Positions 1 through 30,369 are shown, numbered from the stretch's first letter. The stretch is 64,000 nucleotides of DNA from Perca fluviatilis (GCF_010015445.1 NC_053115.1:12536524-12600523), one strand, 5' to 3'. The notes: generated from the sequence alone by a model not told the origin. Program-made: numbers and translations.

Positions 1-372
1 TCCTCATATCGAATGGAAATATATGGAAATGCACTCTGCCTTTGGCAAAACACACTTTAGATAGAGGGCGGGCTACTTCTGAGAAGAGGCAAAATGGCGA
101 GAAAATATAAGTGTGCACAAGTGTTCATGAGACAGAAAACAGGACAAGTTGTAAGTGTTGATTATGTGCAGCCTGATTGCTGAGCATTTGTGTTTGTGTG
201 TGCAATTTTGTTTTTAAACACAACCAATTTATACGTGTGTGTGTGTGTGTGTATTTGTCATCCTTGATTTTAATGCATGTTAAAAAAAGGTGGCAGTGAT
301 GACCTTGATAGAAGGCTTTCATCATTTCATCCTTCCTCTGTCAAACACCACAAACACACATTACGTTAGGAC

Positions 373-769
373 AAGAGATGTTTCGATACCGATACTGCCT
401 AAAACGCTGGTATCGGTATCGGGAAGTATTGGAGTTCATGCACCGATCCGATACCGCGTAATAAAGCCCTAAAGAAAATCTACGTTAAAGTAGTTTATTT
501 ATGTCTTTTCCCGTTATAACCGACTGTCAAACTGGATAATAAAAGAAAGTTCTGTGGCATTCATTGTTTGTGTTTGTTCATGTTTCACAAAGAGTTTAAC
601 CTGAGCCAGACCAACAACAATCATATCACATCCATACAGGGATAGTAGTATACAAAACATAAAATATATGACACACTGGTATCGGATCAGTACTCTGTAT
701 CGGCCGATATGCAAGTTCACATATCAGAATCGGTATCGGGAAGCAAAAAATGGTATCGGACCATCTCTA
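373..769. mobile_element. hAT-type MITE with 8-bp target duplication
   Basis: The 397-bp element begins aagagatg and ends catctcta, and is flanked on both sides by gttaggac (365-372 and 770-777). Subterminal tatcggtatcgg repeats occur at both ends in inverted arrangement. An 8-bp duplication and short inverted ends indicate the hAT superfamily. It lies in a camta1 intron. Confidence 0.75.
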
Positions 770-1395
770 GTTAGGACCGGGTATCAAACCTCAATACTAC
801 TGGGGTACTGTATTGGCACCGGTATCGAAACATTTCATACGGCACCAAACACAAATATTATATTATTGACACTGTGAAGTCGTTTAAATCTGTAAATCAA
901 CCTCTAAATCATAAATTTGGTCTATTTTCACACTCACACACAGACATACACTATTTTGTATGCATATAAGCATCCTCTGCTGGATGGAGTCCATACTGAA
1001 CTTTCTCTTCATCTTGTCCACCTTGACACTCTGTGCTTTCCTCGCTTTCTCCTACTCTTCTTTGTCCTATTCACTGTTACTGATCTCTCTTGCGGTGTCT
1101 GTGAGCTGATGACAGTGGGCCTTTTTGTGAATTCCATGTGGGTTATGTCTAGTCTTGCTGAGGCAGTAAATTTCACAATCTCTTGTGCTGTAATTGTCAA
1201 CATCAGATTTATGGTATTTTAGAAAAGACACGCATACAGCATGTTTGCAATTTAGTTTTAACACCACAATCAATACAGCCTAAGTGGGTATAACCTAAGT
1301 TCTCCTCTCCTGTTCTCTCACTTACTGTCCTCTCCTCCTTTTTCACTTTTTTGTCTTGCTTCCTCCCTTTTCCTTTTCTCGTTTGCCCCTGCAAT

Positions 1396-1479
1396 CTCCT
1401 CTCCTCTCCTCTCCTCTCCTCTCCTCTCCTCTCCTCTCCTCTCCCTCTCCTCTCCTCTCCTCTCCTCTCCTCTCCTCTC
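1396..1479 (+). repeat. (CTCCT)n pentanucleotide microsatellite at an exon acceptor
   Basis: About 16 near-perfect units, interrupted once (ctccctctcc at 1440). It ends five bases before the camta1 exon at 1485 and supplies the polypyrimidine tract. Confidence 0.95.
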
Positions 1480-1484
1480 TCTAG

Positions 1485-19158
<17,674 letters not shown>

Positions 19159-22067
19159 GAGCCCACCGCCAGACCCCACACATAGCCCCCTCAGCCTGTG
19201 AGCAATCTATAAACCCTCCCCGTCCTCCATCTTCTCCTTTTTCCTTTCTTCCATCCTCCCAAAAACTCCCTATCTTTTCCATTCCCCAACCCCTTCTCCT
19301 GCCCTTTCCATTCCTTTCCTCCCTCCTTCTGTCTCACCCTTTCTCCCCTCTTCTCTCAAGAGGGAAAAAAACTCTTCCCAGACAGACTGAGGACAGGATA
19401 GGTGTCCATCATGGCAGCTCAGACAGACAGAGCCCAGGGACCTGGCTCTGCCCACAGCACTGATCCTCCTCCACAGTTTCACTGGGAGGCCATCACATTA
19501 ACCTCATGGCATTCTTTGCACTCTTCATGGGTATGTTTCTTTGCAAAAGCAAGTTGACAAGTCAGACGGGAGAACACGAGGAAGCGCCTGAAGACGACGT
19601 CCTGGCATTAATGGCAGCGTCTGGACGTGCTCCGGTGAACAGCTGGCTCAAGATAAAGGCTACTTTGACATGCAGAAAATATACAAAACATTTCCTGTTT
19701 TGTATCTAAACAGTAATCCATGAAAGAAAAAGAAAACATAAACCAAAAAACTCTCTTCTATGTTGCATTTGCATGCAAGGTTTTTCCGCTTATTCCTCCT
19801 CTCCATCATCCTGAAGATCTATAGTGGCAAATCATTCTGCTGATTCAATATTTCACAACCAACCACTCTGACTCACAGGCTTACAAACCTATTAATCAGT
19901 CACCCGATCAAAAGGGGAGGAACTGCACTTGAATGTAAGAGGGGCATTGTTAGATAAGGGTTTGGGTCTGAATAACGATGTCTTAATTTGTTACATGGAC
20001 TTTGTATGGAGTCGTTCTCAGAGGCAGCACTTTGCTCGCCTGACGTGGTGTGTCCGTGTTTGTTCAATTCAATGCATGTATTTGAGCTACAAGCTCCTGC
20101 ATGCTTGCCAAACTGCTTTAGTGTTGTTTCTTTTGTATTTCTATGTGAAGTTGTGTCTCACTTACGTCCTCATCAACTTATCCTTGCCCTGTTTAATGTG
20201 AACTGTGTAAGGAAAAATTACTCATTTTGGGTGCTTTTTTTACTTTATTTATTTAAGGGTCTAATAATTTATTTAATTGGCTCAAGAGTGGTTCAGCTTG
20301 AGACTGGTTTTCCCCCCTTGTGTGGTAAAATATGACATGTTCCAATGGTTAAATGTCTCTGTTAGTTTGTTCTTTGCGTGAACCTCTAAATCCTAACTGT
20401 GGTTTTGAGGAGAGAGTCACATACCATTGCCTTGACTTCTTCTTGACTCTGAGAGGTCTCTATGCTTGCTCTGTAAAGGACATGGGTCATATACCTGCCC
20501 CTATATGGGGCATTGGTCCCCATATTAGCCCATATGGGCGATCAAATCCATATTTTGGACTATTGCATATTCCTGTATATAAACTGACGAGGTAAGGGGA
20601 TACGAGGACCCTGAAACTTTTTCATAAGAGGACTGTATTTAAGATTATAAATTATTTTACTCCCATAATGAGAACTTAAGACAGAGACCTGGGTACACAG
20701 GATGGCTGTATTGCTTGTAAATAATGTAGATATTGCAAACGGAGTAATGTGCATGAGATTTAAGACAAAGAAAAAGAAAAAAGAACATGTTAGTGGCTAT
20801 CGACTGTGAGAGGATTTTAACTGCTTCACTTTAAGAGTATCCAGTATAAGTGTTACTGAAAAGAACATTTTGTTAAAGCATGCAACTGAAAAATCTAATG
20901 TTAGAATTATAAGTGGGAAAACAAAGTTAGCTGAAACAATGATCTTTCAGACAAAACATTTACACTTTGTGCTTTTGTTTCTTGGCTAGCAAAAATGAAA
21001 CCCTTTTTGCCAGTAGTGCCAATTATTATGAATGCTATTTTTCCTAACAATATGTTACGTTGGGGAAACCAACACCCAAAAGATAGCAGTAAAATCCACA
21101 GAGGCAACACACACACAGACAGTAAACAGTAGAAGAGATTTAGTACTAGCTCAACCATAGACAACTTCTGAGGTTTGCCTAAGGCAGACTTAAGTGTAGA
21201 CGACGATGATGCAAGTATGAAAATTATAATAATGGTGATAAGATGATGATGGCCGTTTTAATATGAATGCAATGAATGGTGACCCAAAATGGATGAGGGT
21301 GCTACATTCTTTACAATATGGTTGTGCTTCAGCAACATACTAGCTTTTATTAAGACCATTAATCACACCTACAGCGGATCCAGCCTGGCCTCCAGTCAAA
21401 GCTTTCCATCTTCAAACAGAATGTCTCCTCCCCCCCGCTTTTTACATATCATTTGATTAATTTTTATTTTCTCCTCATTGTCACTGCCATTATGATACGA
21501 CGTCTACTTTAGACTTCTGGAAAGCTCTGTTTAGAAAGTGCCTGCTCAATAACAGAAAAGTGCAAGCTAATATCAGGAAATATCTATTGTATGTCCTCCA
21601 AAAGGTTGCCAGTTACTTGTTTATTTTCCTAAATTGTGTGTTAAAAATGAACTTGACAGTGTTGAACTTGATCCGAGTCTAAGTTAGAAGCTCGTATTTG
21701 TCAGTGGTATGAATGAATGCTCATGGCCTGATTGATGCTATGTGTTGCTTTATGAGACAAACCAGTAATTACAGTTTCACTTTATGCCCCACTTGTGTGT
21801 CAGTTGTGCAGTATCAGAACAAGAAAAACCATAGAATTCAGCCTCTGTGTATGAAAGGCACTGTCACGAGTCTATTCAAGGTCCCAGTGTTGCTGTTGGG
21901 AAAAAGATGCGTTCTCTAGCAGGGACTCGCTTTGTCTGTCTTTCCTTAAAAAATTGTTCTTGCAGCATTTAAGTGAAAGCATAACCCAACAGTTTTCCAG
22001 AGGACAAAATAGCTGTCACTTTCTTTCTTTGTCTTTCTCTTTCACTCATGTTCTCTCTCTTCTCACA

Positions 22068-22074
22068 CACACAC

Positions 22075-22108
<34 letters not shown>
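22068..22108. repeat. (CA)n microsatellite in the camta1 3' UTR
   Basis: 41 bp with one aaca interruption, transcribed if the UTR runs to 23,650. Confidence 0.85.
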
Positions 22109-22111
<3 letters not shown>

Positions 22112-23632
22112 ATACATACATACAGTACACAAATGTACACAGACACAAAAAATGCCACACTCTTTCTCTCTGTGCTTATGTCTTTGGGAACAATTAAATC
22201 TCTCCCTTAGATTTTACTCAGGGTTAAAGAACAGGGAGATGGTATGTGGAGTGTGATGCTCGCCGACACAGAGTTGTACCGCTACTGGTGACTGTGTATA
22301 TTGTATGCATATATGTATGTGTACATATTTGTGTAGGTTAGGGATACTCCAGTTGTTCATTCACTAATCTAGTATCTACAAATTTTAAAATAATGTTCTT
22401 GATTGACGCACTCCTTCTGAGTCTCATTTTGTGAAGAAGCAAATGTGATGTTTGTTTCATCCGAGGTGTGTTTGCATCACTTTTTCTACAAGAAAAAAAA
22501 ATCTCCAAATCCCATATTTTATAGGATTCCGTTTGATTATAAACTAAATTTAAAGCAAGTAATGAGTGATATTTCTATTTCTATACTTGCTCTTGTTTTA
22601 AACGCACAAGATTCTTGATACAAGTAATTGTTAAATAAAAATAGGTAACGGCCATGTATCAACTCAATTTTCTTAATTAAAAAAGTTGTAAGAGATAGTA
22701 TATTTAAAGATTTACAATTGGAAACATCTCTATAATGTGTGTTTCACATGTTTCCTCAATTTTTATCACACTGAGAGACAGCCATGGTTAGAATGGCACT
22801 GTCAAGAGATTCCTGTTACGATATCACTTGAGCATCCTCTTAAACTGCCCCTCCTCTCACATCAGCACAACTCAAGTCACAAAGAACACTGCTTTAGACT
22901 CCTTCATATATTATATAATATATATGCACACACAGACAAATATACACACACTCCAACATCCAAATGCTAGTGCTTATCAACACACACACAGAATACATAC
23001 TCATACACATGAAACTAGACACAGATTGCAGATAATCCATCAATATGTTCATGTTTTTGGAGAGGACAGTGACTGTAAAAAGAGTATGTAGAGTAGAAAA
23101 AGTAAAAAAATACAATGAAGAAATATTGCCATAGTAGACAGCTGGTAGACATGCACAGAGATGGCCTCTGTTTTCATAAGTCTGCCTAGAAATGAATGGT
23201 ATAACCTTTCAGGCCTTGTTTTGAGAGGGCGTGGCCAAACACCACATTGCATGCTAGAATGGTAGACCCTTATAGATAATCTATGGCTAGACCTCTCCTT
23301 GCCTTCTTCTGCCCTCTTCTTTCACCCCGTCTTCCCTCTCTCTCTCGCTCTCTCTGTCTCTCTCTCTCTCATTTCCTGTTGTATTCCCACCTTGCCTGCT
23401 GTTGTGTTCTCCATGCCTATCTCAGTCTTTCATTCCTGTTTTCTTTTCTTTTTTTGTAGCCTAGTTTTTACTTTGTTTTACCAACGTGCATGCACAAGCA
23501 TCACTAAATTGTTGATGTTTTTAAAAGAATATTTTGTTGCTGAGGCCATGCAAAGTGTTTTGAATATTGCCCTTATATGTGGAAAATGTCTTCTGAATGC
23601 TTTACATAATTTCTGCTGTAAAATGAAATCAG

Positions 23633-23638
23633 AATAAA
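23633..23638 (+). terminator. AATAAA poly(A) signal, probable camta1 end
   Basis: A canonical AATAAA hexamer is followed within 20 bases by AT-rich sequence. It is the best placed signal before the transposon-derived block at 23.9 kb. Confidence 0.45.
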
Positions 23639-23879
23639 AAGAAAATTTGCACTTTAACTTATTTTTTGCCTGATATTTATTTCTCCCATGGTTCTGAAAG
23701 AGAAAGTTGTAAGTCTCTGTTTACTCATGCTTTTCTTATTTTATCTTCTGAACATAAAACTGGGTCATTTGTATACCCCTCCTGAATCCACTCTGAAATT
23801 TTGAAAGAAGTCCTTTATAATATGTTAACCTTTCATTTATTATTTTCTTTTGCAGAGTGGCAGGACTATTACAACAGCA

Positions 23880-24965
23880 TCTTTCCAGTTTTGTGGAAAC
23901 CCTTCCTTGTCCCATACTTTATTAAATAATTCAAGTAAGATATCTTTAGACGTCTCACTAAGATGATTTATCATCACATAACAAATTTGGACTTTGCTTG
24001 GTGGAGACATCCTTGTTTTCCTAAGAGCATGATTCAGATGTCTTTGTAAGTGGAATACTTAATAAATTGTTGGTATTTTCATTTTCTAATATTTCTTGCT
24101 CATACTCGGTTACTGTAGCTTCTCTCCTTTAACAAATGTTTGTGCCAGTCAATTTAGAATTTCCATTTCTGTCTCTCTGACACTAAAGTAAGATCGATTG
24201 CTGGTTCTGTACAATTCCTAATATTATTTTGTGTGCCACTTCCATGATTTAGGCATTTCTGCATCAGTTCTTTAATCACATTTCCATTCTCATCATTACA
24301 GTCACCGTATAATGCAACCTGTGCGTTAACCAGACTGTGATGGCATTAACATCTCCACAGCAAATAACATTTCCCTCTAAGCAAGTTCATCCAATATTTA
24401 CAGTACAATCAAAACCTTTTACAAGGATCATAAAAGTTAACTAATTTGATATTGTTTTGCCCATTTTTGAATTAATATAAATTCCAAATCTGCCCCTTTG
24501 CCCAAAACTCTATTTTACAGTTCATAAATATTATACATCCTCCACAACTGCTCTCTCCACTAGGCTATCTCTGTTGATTTTATCACAACCTTAAACTCTA
24601 AAGGCAATTGTTTCTTGAGTAGTTAATTTTCTCTGATTCTTCACTTGTTTTTCTTGACTTCACAACCTACATCTATGCTGAGCTTAAAATATATCTTTAC
24701 ACTCTTCAAATTTCTGATCTCTTCAACATTTGCCACATCTTGGATTTCGCTTAGGCTACACACCATGTCCATCCATACCACCATATTTGGAGGACTAAAG
24801 CCTGACTGAAAAGCTCATATCCGATCTTAATTTCTTTTCTACAAAGAGGCAATTCTGAACCGTAAGAGCAGTAAGTTTAAATGCTCCTCTGAATAAAAAC
24901 AATTGTGCAAGTTGGTGGAAACAATCTTTAAGGATGTTTCGTCTTTGTACGTGGTTCAGTAAGAT
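23880..24965 (-). mobile_element. degenerate non-LTR retrotransposon fragment (endonuclease region)
   Basis: On the minus strand near 24130-24350, frames broken by stops and frameshifts encode LYGDCNDENGNVIKELMQKC, then NHGSGTQNN and EPAIDLTLVSER. These match the pattern of apurinic-type endonuclease domains in Jockey/I-like LINEs (N-WG, ENG-I-EL, G-GT, S-IDL-L-S). No intact frame remains. It lies between camta1 and hipk1. Confidence 0.55.
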
Positions 24966-25299
24966 AGTTTTCAGGTTTGTCACAGGATTGGTGAAACATC
25001 TGATAGTCCTACCGGAAAATTACTGGAATATACTACATTACGTCACGTCAATTTCGTTTTACCGTAAACATGTTGTTTTCCTTTTTCCATGATGTGTAAA
25101 ACGATCCAAAATGTCACTCGACCAAATACTTCGACAATGTGGTCATGTTTAAACAGTTGCGAATTACATTTTATGTACACTGAGTCTGCCTTAGTTGTTC
25201 ATCTTGTAAGAAATTAAGCTCAAATTGCGTGCATCGTACGCAAAATCCAAACATCCATGGTAATTACGGTAGTAACCGGAAATGCCGTAACAATCGCAG

Positions 25300-25660
25300 C
25301 TGATATAAGGACGTGGTTGTTCCGGTGAAAAGTGGATTTGCTGCTTAAAGATAGGCGGATTTAGAGTAGGATTGTTTATGTTTTAATCAACAACTGTACA
25401 TATTTTTTAGGACTAGATGTTTTAACTTCATAATACAATGAAACCTACGTATTTTTCTTCTGTAAACTCGGCACTGTAACGCCTTCTCCTGCTGCCCAGC
25501 TCTGCATCGACTGAAGAAACAATGCAGGCCTAGCTAGCTTCTAACGTTAGCTGGCGGAAGCTAAAAGGATAACGCTGGTCCAGCAGACTGCAGTGGGATT
25601 TAAACCCTGGACGAAGCCGTTTTTCGACGCTGTAACGTTAATAACATCCAATCCGGTACA
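25300..25660 (+). promoter_or_regulatory. candidate hipk1 promoter and non-coding first exon
   Basis: This unique-looking block, richer in CpG than its flanks, precedes a 5-kb intron ending at the hipk1 start codon. It holds a ttccgg ETS-like site near 25320 and a possible donor ccg|gtacat near 25656. The start codon lies only two bases after its acceptor, so an upstream 5' UTR exon must exist. This is the best candidate by position only. Confidence 0.35.
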
Positions 25661-26834
25661 TAACCTCCGTTTCTTTATTAAATGTTGTTTTTTCATGCAG
25701 TCTGTCATTTAACTTAACTTTTATTTTGTGAGATAAGCCACGTTTTCACGAAGTTAGCTTGTTAGCATTATCAAGTTAAGTGGTGTTTGTTGATTTGATC
25801 CTAAAGTCGGTCTGTGTCAGGGGTGGTAGTGGTTTTCCGTTTATGTTTCGATTTCTGTCAGTGATGTGATTTTGTTTGAAATCAGTGGCTTAACTTCCAC
25901 TACGGTCCATCATAGTTCAGTGAGCCTGCCAGGACGTTTCTCTTACAACACATTAGCATTTTCGGTTGCGTCAAAACCCATTTCGTCTTTCTTTTCTCCT
26001 AGCTAACTGAAAGTTTAGCTCTACCGTTAATCGGACCCATCAGGAACCGGTCCACCTTGTATTCAGATCCCAGGTTATCATTGCATAGTAACGTTGCCTG
26101 AGCTGTCCCAGCAGGGGTTTAATTTATGTTTTATTATAGCTAAGTAATGGCGTACACGCTTATACTGTAAGGTTTTTGTTTTCTGTGGCTTGCATGATTT
26201 ACTTTGAAATAGAACGTCAGTCCGATAAATGATTAGAAAACTCAGTCTATTTCTATAGAAACAAGAGATGTCAAAATGGGGCTTTCCTAAAATAAGAAGA
26301 AGCAATATAGAAACGATATAATAATAGAGTAGACTATACACTCTACTCTTTAGAGTATAAGTCTTTAGAGTATAATCATTTTTTTCTGTCCTACTACACA
26401 TCATATATGACACAGTTTTGTATGCAGCAACCTTTTCTAACTCTGTCACCCAATCCTAAAAACATGGCTCTCGAGGTATCTTCTCATTATTATATTTTCT
26501 TATAACAGCTTACAGTCTGGGCCCTTAAGATAATACCTTAACATTCAATTCAACTTTACTTCAGACACACAGGTCCCTATCAGTAGGCTGTAACATGTAT
26601 AAAACGACACAAACAAGACAAAGTTCTATACATTGAAGTTCAAGTGATTAAAACATACAGACATTTGTTCCAATGTTGAGTATTAGTCTTTAAAATGTAA
26701 AGTGTTGACAGAATAATGAAAACTATGTGCTTGTGGCATTCACAATATACTTTAAGGGTATATCTTTTTCTCAGATTTGATGGTTTTGTGGAGCGTTTCC
26801 ATGTTTGTGGTTTTTGTTGATTATTGGATTTTAC

Positions 26835-27255
26835 ACTCTGTTGCCAGTTTATTAGGGACAGCTAACTAAACCTATTGCAGTCTAATACAACAACCTTCCA
26901 ATTAACCCTACCTTCATGAAGGGTTATTAATGTTCAGTTTAAGGTTTTTGAAATGTCAAAAAATGGTGCCTGTAACAATTTATCAGAACCAAGGCGACAT
27001 CTTGAACTCACTTTGTCCAACCAACAGTCAACTACCCATAGATAATAATTTTACTATCAAATATGACAAGGAAAAGTAGTAAATCCTCACAACTGAGCAG
27101 AAACGAGAAGGTTTTGTTGAATTGTCTTACAGAGGTGTTCAACTTCAGGGCCATTTTGGAGGATGTACTTTGAGGATGCTGTTAAGGTGTATTGCCTTAT
27201 ATTGATTATGTTTGTAATATTTAGTAACTGATATAAATGGGGTGGACTGTTGTAT
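26835..27255 (+). repeat. dispersed repeat with ccagtttattaggg start
   Basis: Starts gttgccagtttattaggg and includes gcagtctaatacaacaacct and taccttcatgaaggg. It ends about 27255 after gatataaatgg. I recognise it as a common interspersed fish sequence; its class is unknown. Confidence 0.4.
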
Positions 27256-27269
27256 TATACTGCGTTAAT

Positions 27270-27690
27270 TTGAGCTTGGTCTCTCATTGACAGAACTTCC
27301 TTCACAGCTCTGCAGAGGAGGTCTGACTAGTTCACACTGCAGCTGGGATTGGGAGAAAAACGTGCTCTGGTTTATTGGCATGGCTTTATACCAATCACAA
27401 TTGTTTTGGGAGGCGCTAGGCACCAGATGCAATAAAGGTACCTCTGCAAAATAGGCTCGGGAAGAACTTGTTTTGTTATGTGCTTGTTCAAAAGTTGTTT
27501 TTAGTCGTGCAACAGAAAACTCAGATTCGACTGATAGTCTAGCCACCTCGAATTACCCTGCAGAGATGTGAGGAGCAGTTAAACATCTTCCAAATCGACC
27601 GAAATTTAGAATGCCAACACAAAGAAAGCGGAAGGTGAGGGACATCTGGCCGAAAACAAGGGACATCCAGCGGCAACGGCGCAATCTCCT
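27270..27690 (-). mobile_element. related non-autonomous DNA element, copy B
   Basis: Shares in reverse orientation with 57690-57970: caccaaaacaagttc-type sequence (27460-27480 reversed), caatcacaattg, cacaaagaaagcg and gggacatc. Diverged and without clear ends. Confidence 0.4.
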
Positions 27691-28270
27691 AAATGAATCG
27701 TCATTGATATAGGCTAATATGAGCTACAGAGTCTTGCAAATTTATTCATAGGCCTACCCCTTGAACTTTTCAACATTTTGCTACGTTACAACCACAAACG
27801 TAAATGTATTTTATTGGGATTTTATGTGATAGTCCAACATAAAGCTGCGCATTATTGTGAAGTGGAAGGAAAATGATGCATGGTTTTAAAAAATGTTTAC
27901 AAATAAAAAACTGAAGTGTGGTGTGCAAATGTATTCAGCCCCCTTTACTCTGATACCACTAAATAAAATCCAGTGCAACCAATTGCCTTCAGAAGTCACC
28001 TAATTAGTCAATAGAGTCCACCTGTGTGTAATCTAATCTCCGTATAAATACAGTTCTGTGAAGGCCTCAGAGGTTTGTTAGATTGAGCATTAGTGAACAA
28101 ACAGCATAATGAAGCCCAAGGAACATACCAGATAGGTCAGAGATAAAGTTGTGCAGAAGTTAAGGTTATAAACAAATATCCCAAGCTTTAAACCTCTCAC
28201 GGAGCACTGTTCAATCCATCATTCCAAAATGGAAAGAGCATGGCACTGCAGACCTGCCAAGACATGGCCG

Positions 28271-28591
28271 TAGAGCTGGGCGATATATCGATATCGTGAT
28301 AGGAGACTAGATATCGACTTCGATTTTGGATATCGTAATATGGCATAAGTGTTGTGTTTTCCTGGTTTTAAAGGCTGCATTATAGAACTTACCAGACTGT
28401 TGTAACTGTTCTATTATTTGCCTTTCCCACTTGGTCATTATATCCACATTACTGATGATTATTTATCAAATTCTCATTGTGTAAATATTTTGTGAAAGCA
28501 CCAATAGTCAACGCTACAATATCGTTGCGGTATCGAGGTATTTGGTCAAAAATATTATGATATTTGATTTTCTCTATATCGCCCAGCCCTA
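28271..28591. mobile_element. hAT MITE copy 1 inside the Tc1 element
   Basis: Ends tagagctgggcgatat and atatcgcccagcccta are inverted. The flanks catggccg at 28263-28270 and 28592-28599 are an exact 8-bp duplication. Internally rich in gatatcg. Confidence 0.8.
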
Positions 28592-29221
28592 CATGGCCGT
28601 CCACCTAAACTGACAGGCCGGGCAAGGAGAGCATTGATCAGAGAAGCAGCCAAGAGGCCCATGGTAACTCTGGAGGAGCTACAGAGATCCACAGCTCAGG
28701 TGGGAGAATCTGTCCACAGAACAACTTAGTCGTGCACTCCACAAATCGGGCCTTTATGGAAGAGTGGCCATTGTTGAAACGAAACCATAAGAAGTCCCGT
28801 TTGCAGTTTGCCACTAGCCATGTGGGGGACACAGCAAACTACAGGAAAACTAACACTGCACATCACCCTGAACACACCATAAAACGTGGTGGGGACAGCA
28901 TCATGCTGTGGGGATGCTTTTCTTCAGCAGGGACAGGGAAGCTGTTCAGAGTTGATGGGAAGATGGATGGATCCCAATACAGGGCAATCTTAGAAGAAAA
29001 CCTGTTAGTCTGCAAAAGACTTGAGACTGGCGCGGAGGTTCACCTTCCAGCAGGACGACACTAAACATACAGCCAGAGCTACAATGCAATGGTTTAGATC
29101 AAAGCATATTTGTATGTGTTAGAATGGCCCAGTCAAAGTCCAGAGCTAAATCCAATTGAGACTCTCTGGCAAGACTTCAAAATGGCTGTTCACAGATGCT
29201 TTCCATCCAATCTGACGGAGC

Positions 29222-29381
29222 TAGAGCTGGGCAATATATCGATATCGTGATACGAGACTAGATATCGTCTTAGATTTTGGATATCTGGATATCGTAATAT
29301 GGCATAAGTATTTTTTCCGATATGGAGGTATTTGGCCAAAAATATCGTGATATTTGATTTTCTCCATATCGCCCAGCCCTA
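29222..29381. mobile_element. hAT MITE copy 2, internally deleted, inside the Tc1 element
   Basis: Same ends as the copy at 28271 (tagagctgggcaatat, atatcgcccagcccta) but only 160 bp. The flanks share only gc, so no 8-bp duplication is visible. Confidence 0.75.
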
Positions 29382-29709
29382 GCTTGAGTTATTTTTCAAA
29401 CAAGAATGGGCAAAAAGATGTGCAAAGCTGGTAGAGACATACCCCAAAAGATTTGCAGCTGTAATTGCAGCGAAAGGTGGTTCTACAAAGTATTGACCCA
29501 GGGGGGCTGAATACTTTTTCAAGCCACACTTTTCAGTTTTTTATTTGTGAAAACCATGTATCTTTTTCCTTCCACTTTACAATTATGCGCCACTTTGTGT
29601 TGGTCTATCACATAAAATCTCAATAAAACACATTTACGTTTGTGGTTGTAACGGGACAAAACGTGGAAAAGTTCAAGGTGTATGAATAATTTTGCAAGCC
29701 TCTAGTGTA

Positions 29710-29897
29710 CCAAATAAATGGAGCATTTGGATATTAACAATTCTGATTCCAGGAAACTTATGCATGTTAAATTTGGAACCCATGAACAGATTTGAAACCA
29801 AATCCTCCAAACGATTCCAATAAATTAACAATTCCGATGGCATCGTTATTTTTGAAACCATTCCAAGTAGGAATTGGTTCTCGATGCCCAACCCTAG
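29710..29897 (-). mobile_element. fragment of a second MITE family (ends gatgcccaaccctag)
   Basis: On the minus strand it starts ctagggttgggcatcgagaa and continues with nnattcc/ggaatc repeats. This type is an abundant hAT-derived MITE in fish. The other end is lost where it meets the Tc1 edge. Confidence 0.5.
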
Positions 29898-29924
29898 TTG
29901 CCGTACTCAAAATCTCTTCGCTAC

Positions 29925-30106
29925 GGGGCGGCCTCTAGCTCACCCAGTAAGTGCGTTCGCCCCATGTTGGCTGAGTCCTGCAGCGGCGCGGGTTCGGGTC
30001 CGACCTGCTGACCTTTGCTGCGTGTCGTCCCCCGTCTCTCTCCCCCTTTCATGCCTAGCCACTGTCTCTAGGGAAAAGCCCCCCAAAAATAATCTTTAAA
30101 AAATTG
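29925..30106 (+). mobile_element. tRNA-derived SINE with 9-bp target duplication
   Basis: Flanked by cttcgctac at 29916-29924 and 30107-30115. The tRNA-like head has an A-box-like tagctcacccagtaagtgcg and a B-box-like gggttcgggtccg. It ends aataatctttaaaaaatt. A tRNA-like fold by itself does not make a functional tRNA, as the body is unrelated. Confidence 0.75.
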
Positions 30107-30369
30107 CTTCGCTACAGGAAACAACAACAAACTTCAATCTAACAAGCTACTTGCTGAAAATGGCAAGTTTTGAAGAAAACTTGGATCGTGCAATAAGGCA
30201 GGCCTGCTTGATTCTTTCGGTGAATGTTTATAAAGATTTACAAAGAATATGTTTACGACATTTACTATCTAACTGGGACGTTTTGGAACAGATTGTTGGG
30301 GATTGCTGTGGCGATACACTGGTAATTTAAATAGCTCACGTTACTGTATAGTGTGAACTTTTAATATTT

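Larger units (their letters stand above)
1..1484. other. camta1 intron, upstream part
   Basis: No exon found; it contains the hAT MITE at 373-769 and the CTCCT repeat. The preceding CG-1 exon (the KKRKDGK-type region) was looked for and not seen. Confidence 0.6.
19159..23650 (+). other. camta1: camta1 3' UTR
   Basis: About 4.5 kb without a credible open frame follows the stop and ends at an AATAAA signal at 23633-23638. It is AT-rich with CA runs near 22,070-22,107. It contains Pumilio-type TGTANATA octamers, for example at 20574-20581 and 20716-20723, and a short perfect hairpin at 20503-20525. Earlier alternative poly(A) sites are possible. The 3' UTR assignment is inferred from position and the lack of other genes. 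Confidence 0.6.
27725..29709 (+). mobile_element. near-full-length inactive Tc1-like transposon with two nested MITEs
   Basis: Long inverted ends of about 120-170 bp: gtcttgcaaatttattcata near 27731 and tatgaataattttgcaagcc near 29681, with TA at each edge. The internal plus-strand remnant holds recognisable transposase pieces: [19 protein letters not shown] near 28892, then in other frames the QQD-like region near 29050 and PSQSPELNPIETLWQDFKM near 29130. Stops, frameshifts and a missing WSDE-type stretch mean no active enzyme. Without the two insertions (28271-28591 and 29222-29381) it is about 1.5 kb, normal Tc1 length. Confidence 0.8.

Noticed and set aside
28732..29064. Active Tc1 transposase
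   Set aside because: The 110-codon frame lacks the WSDE stretch, and the following catalytic region is frameshifted and split by a MITE.
29925..30000. Functional tRNA gene
   Set aside because: A and B boxes are present, but no cloverleaf with proper acceptor and anticodon stems. Target duplications and a shared tail with 35740-35921 show it is a SINE.
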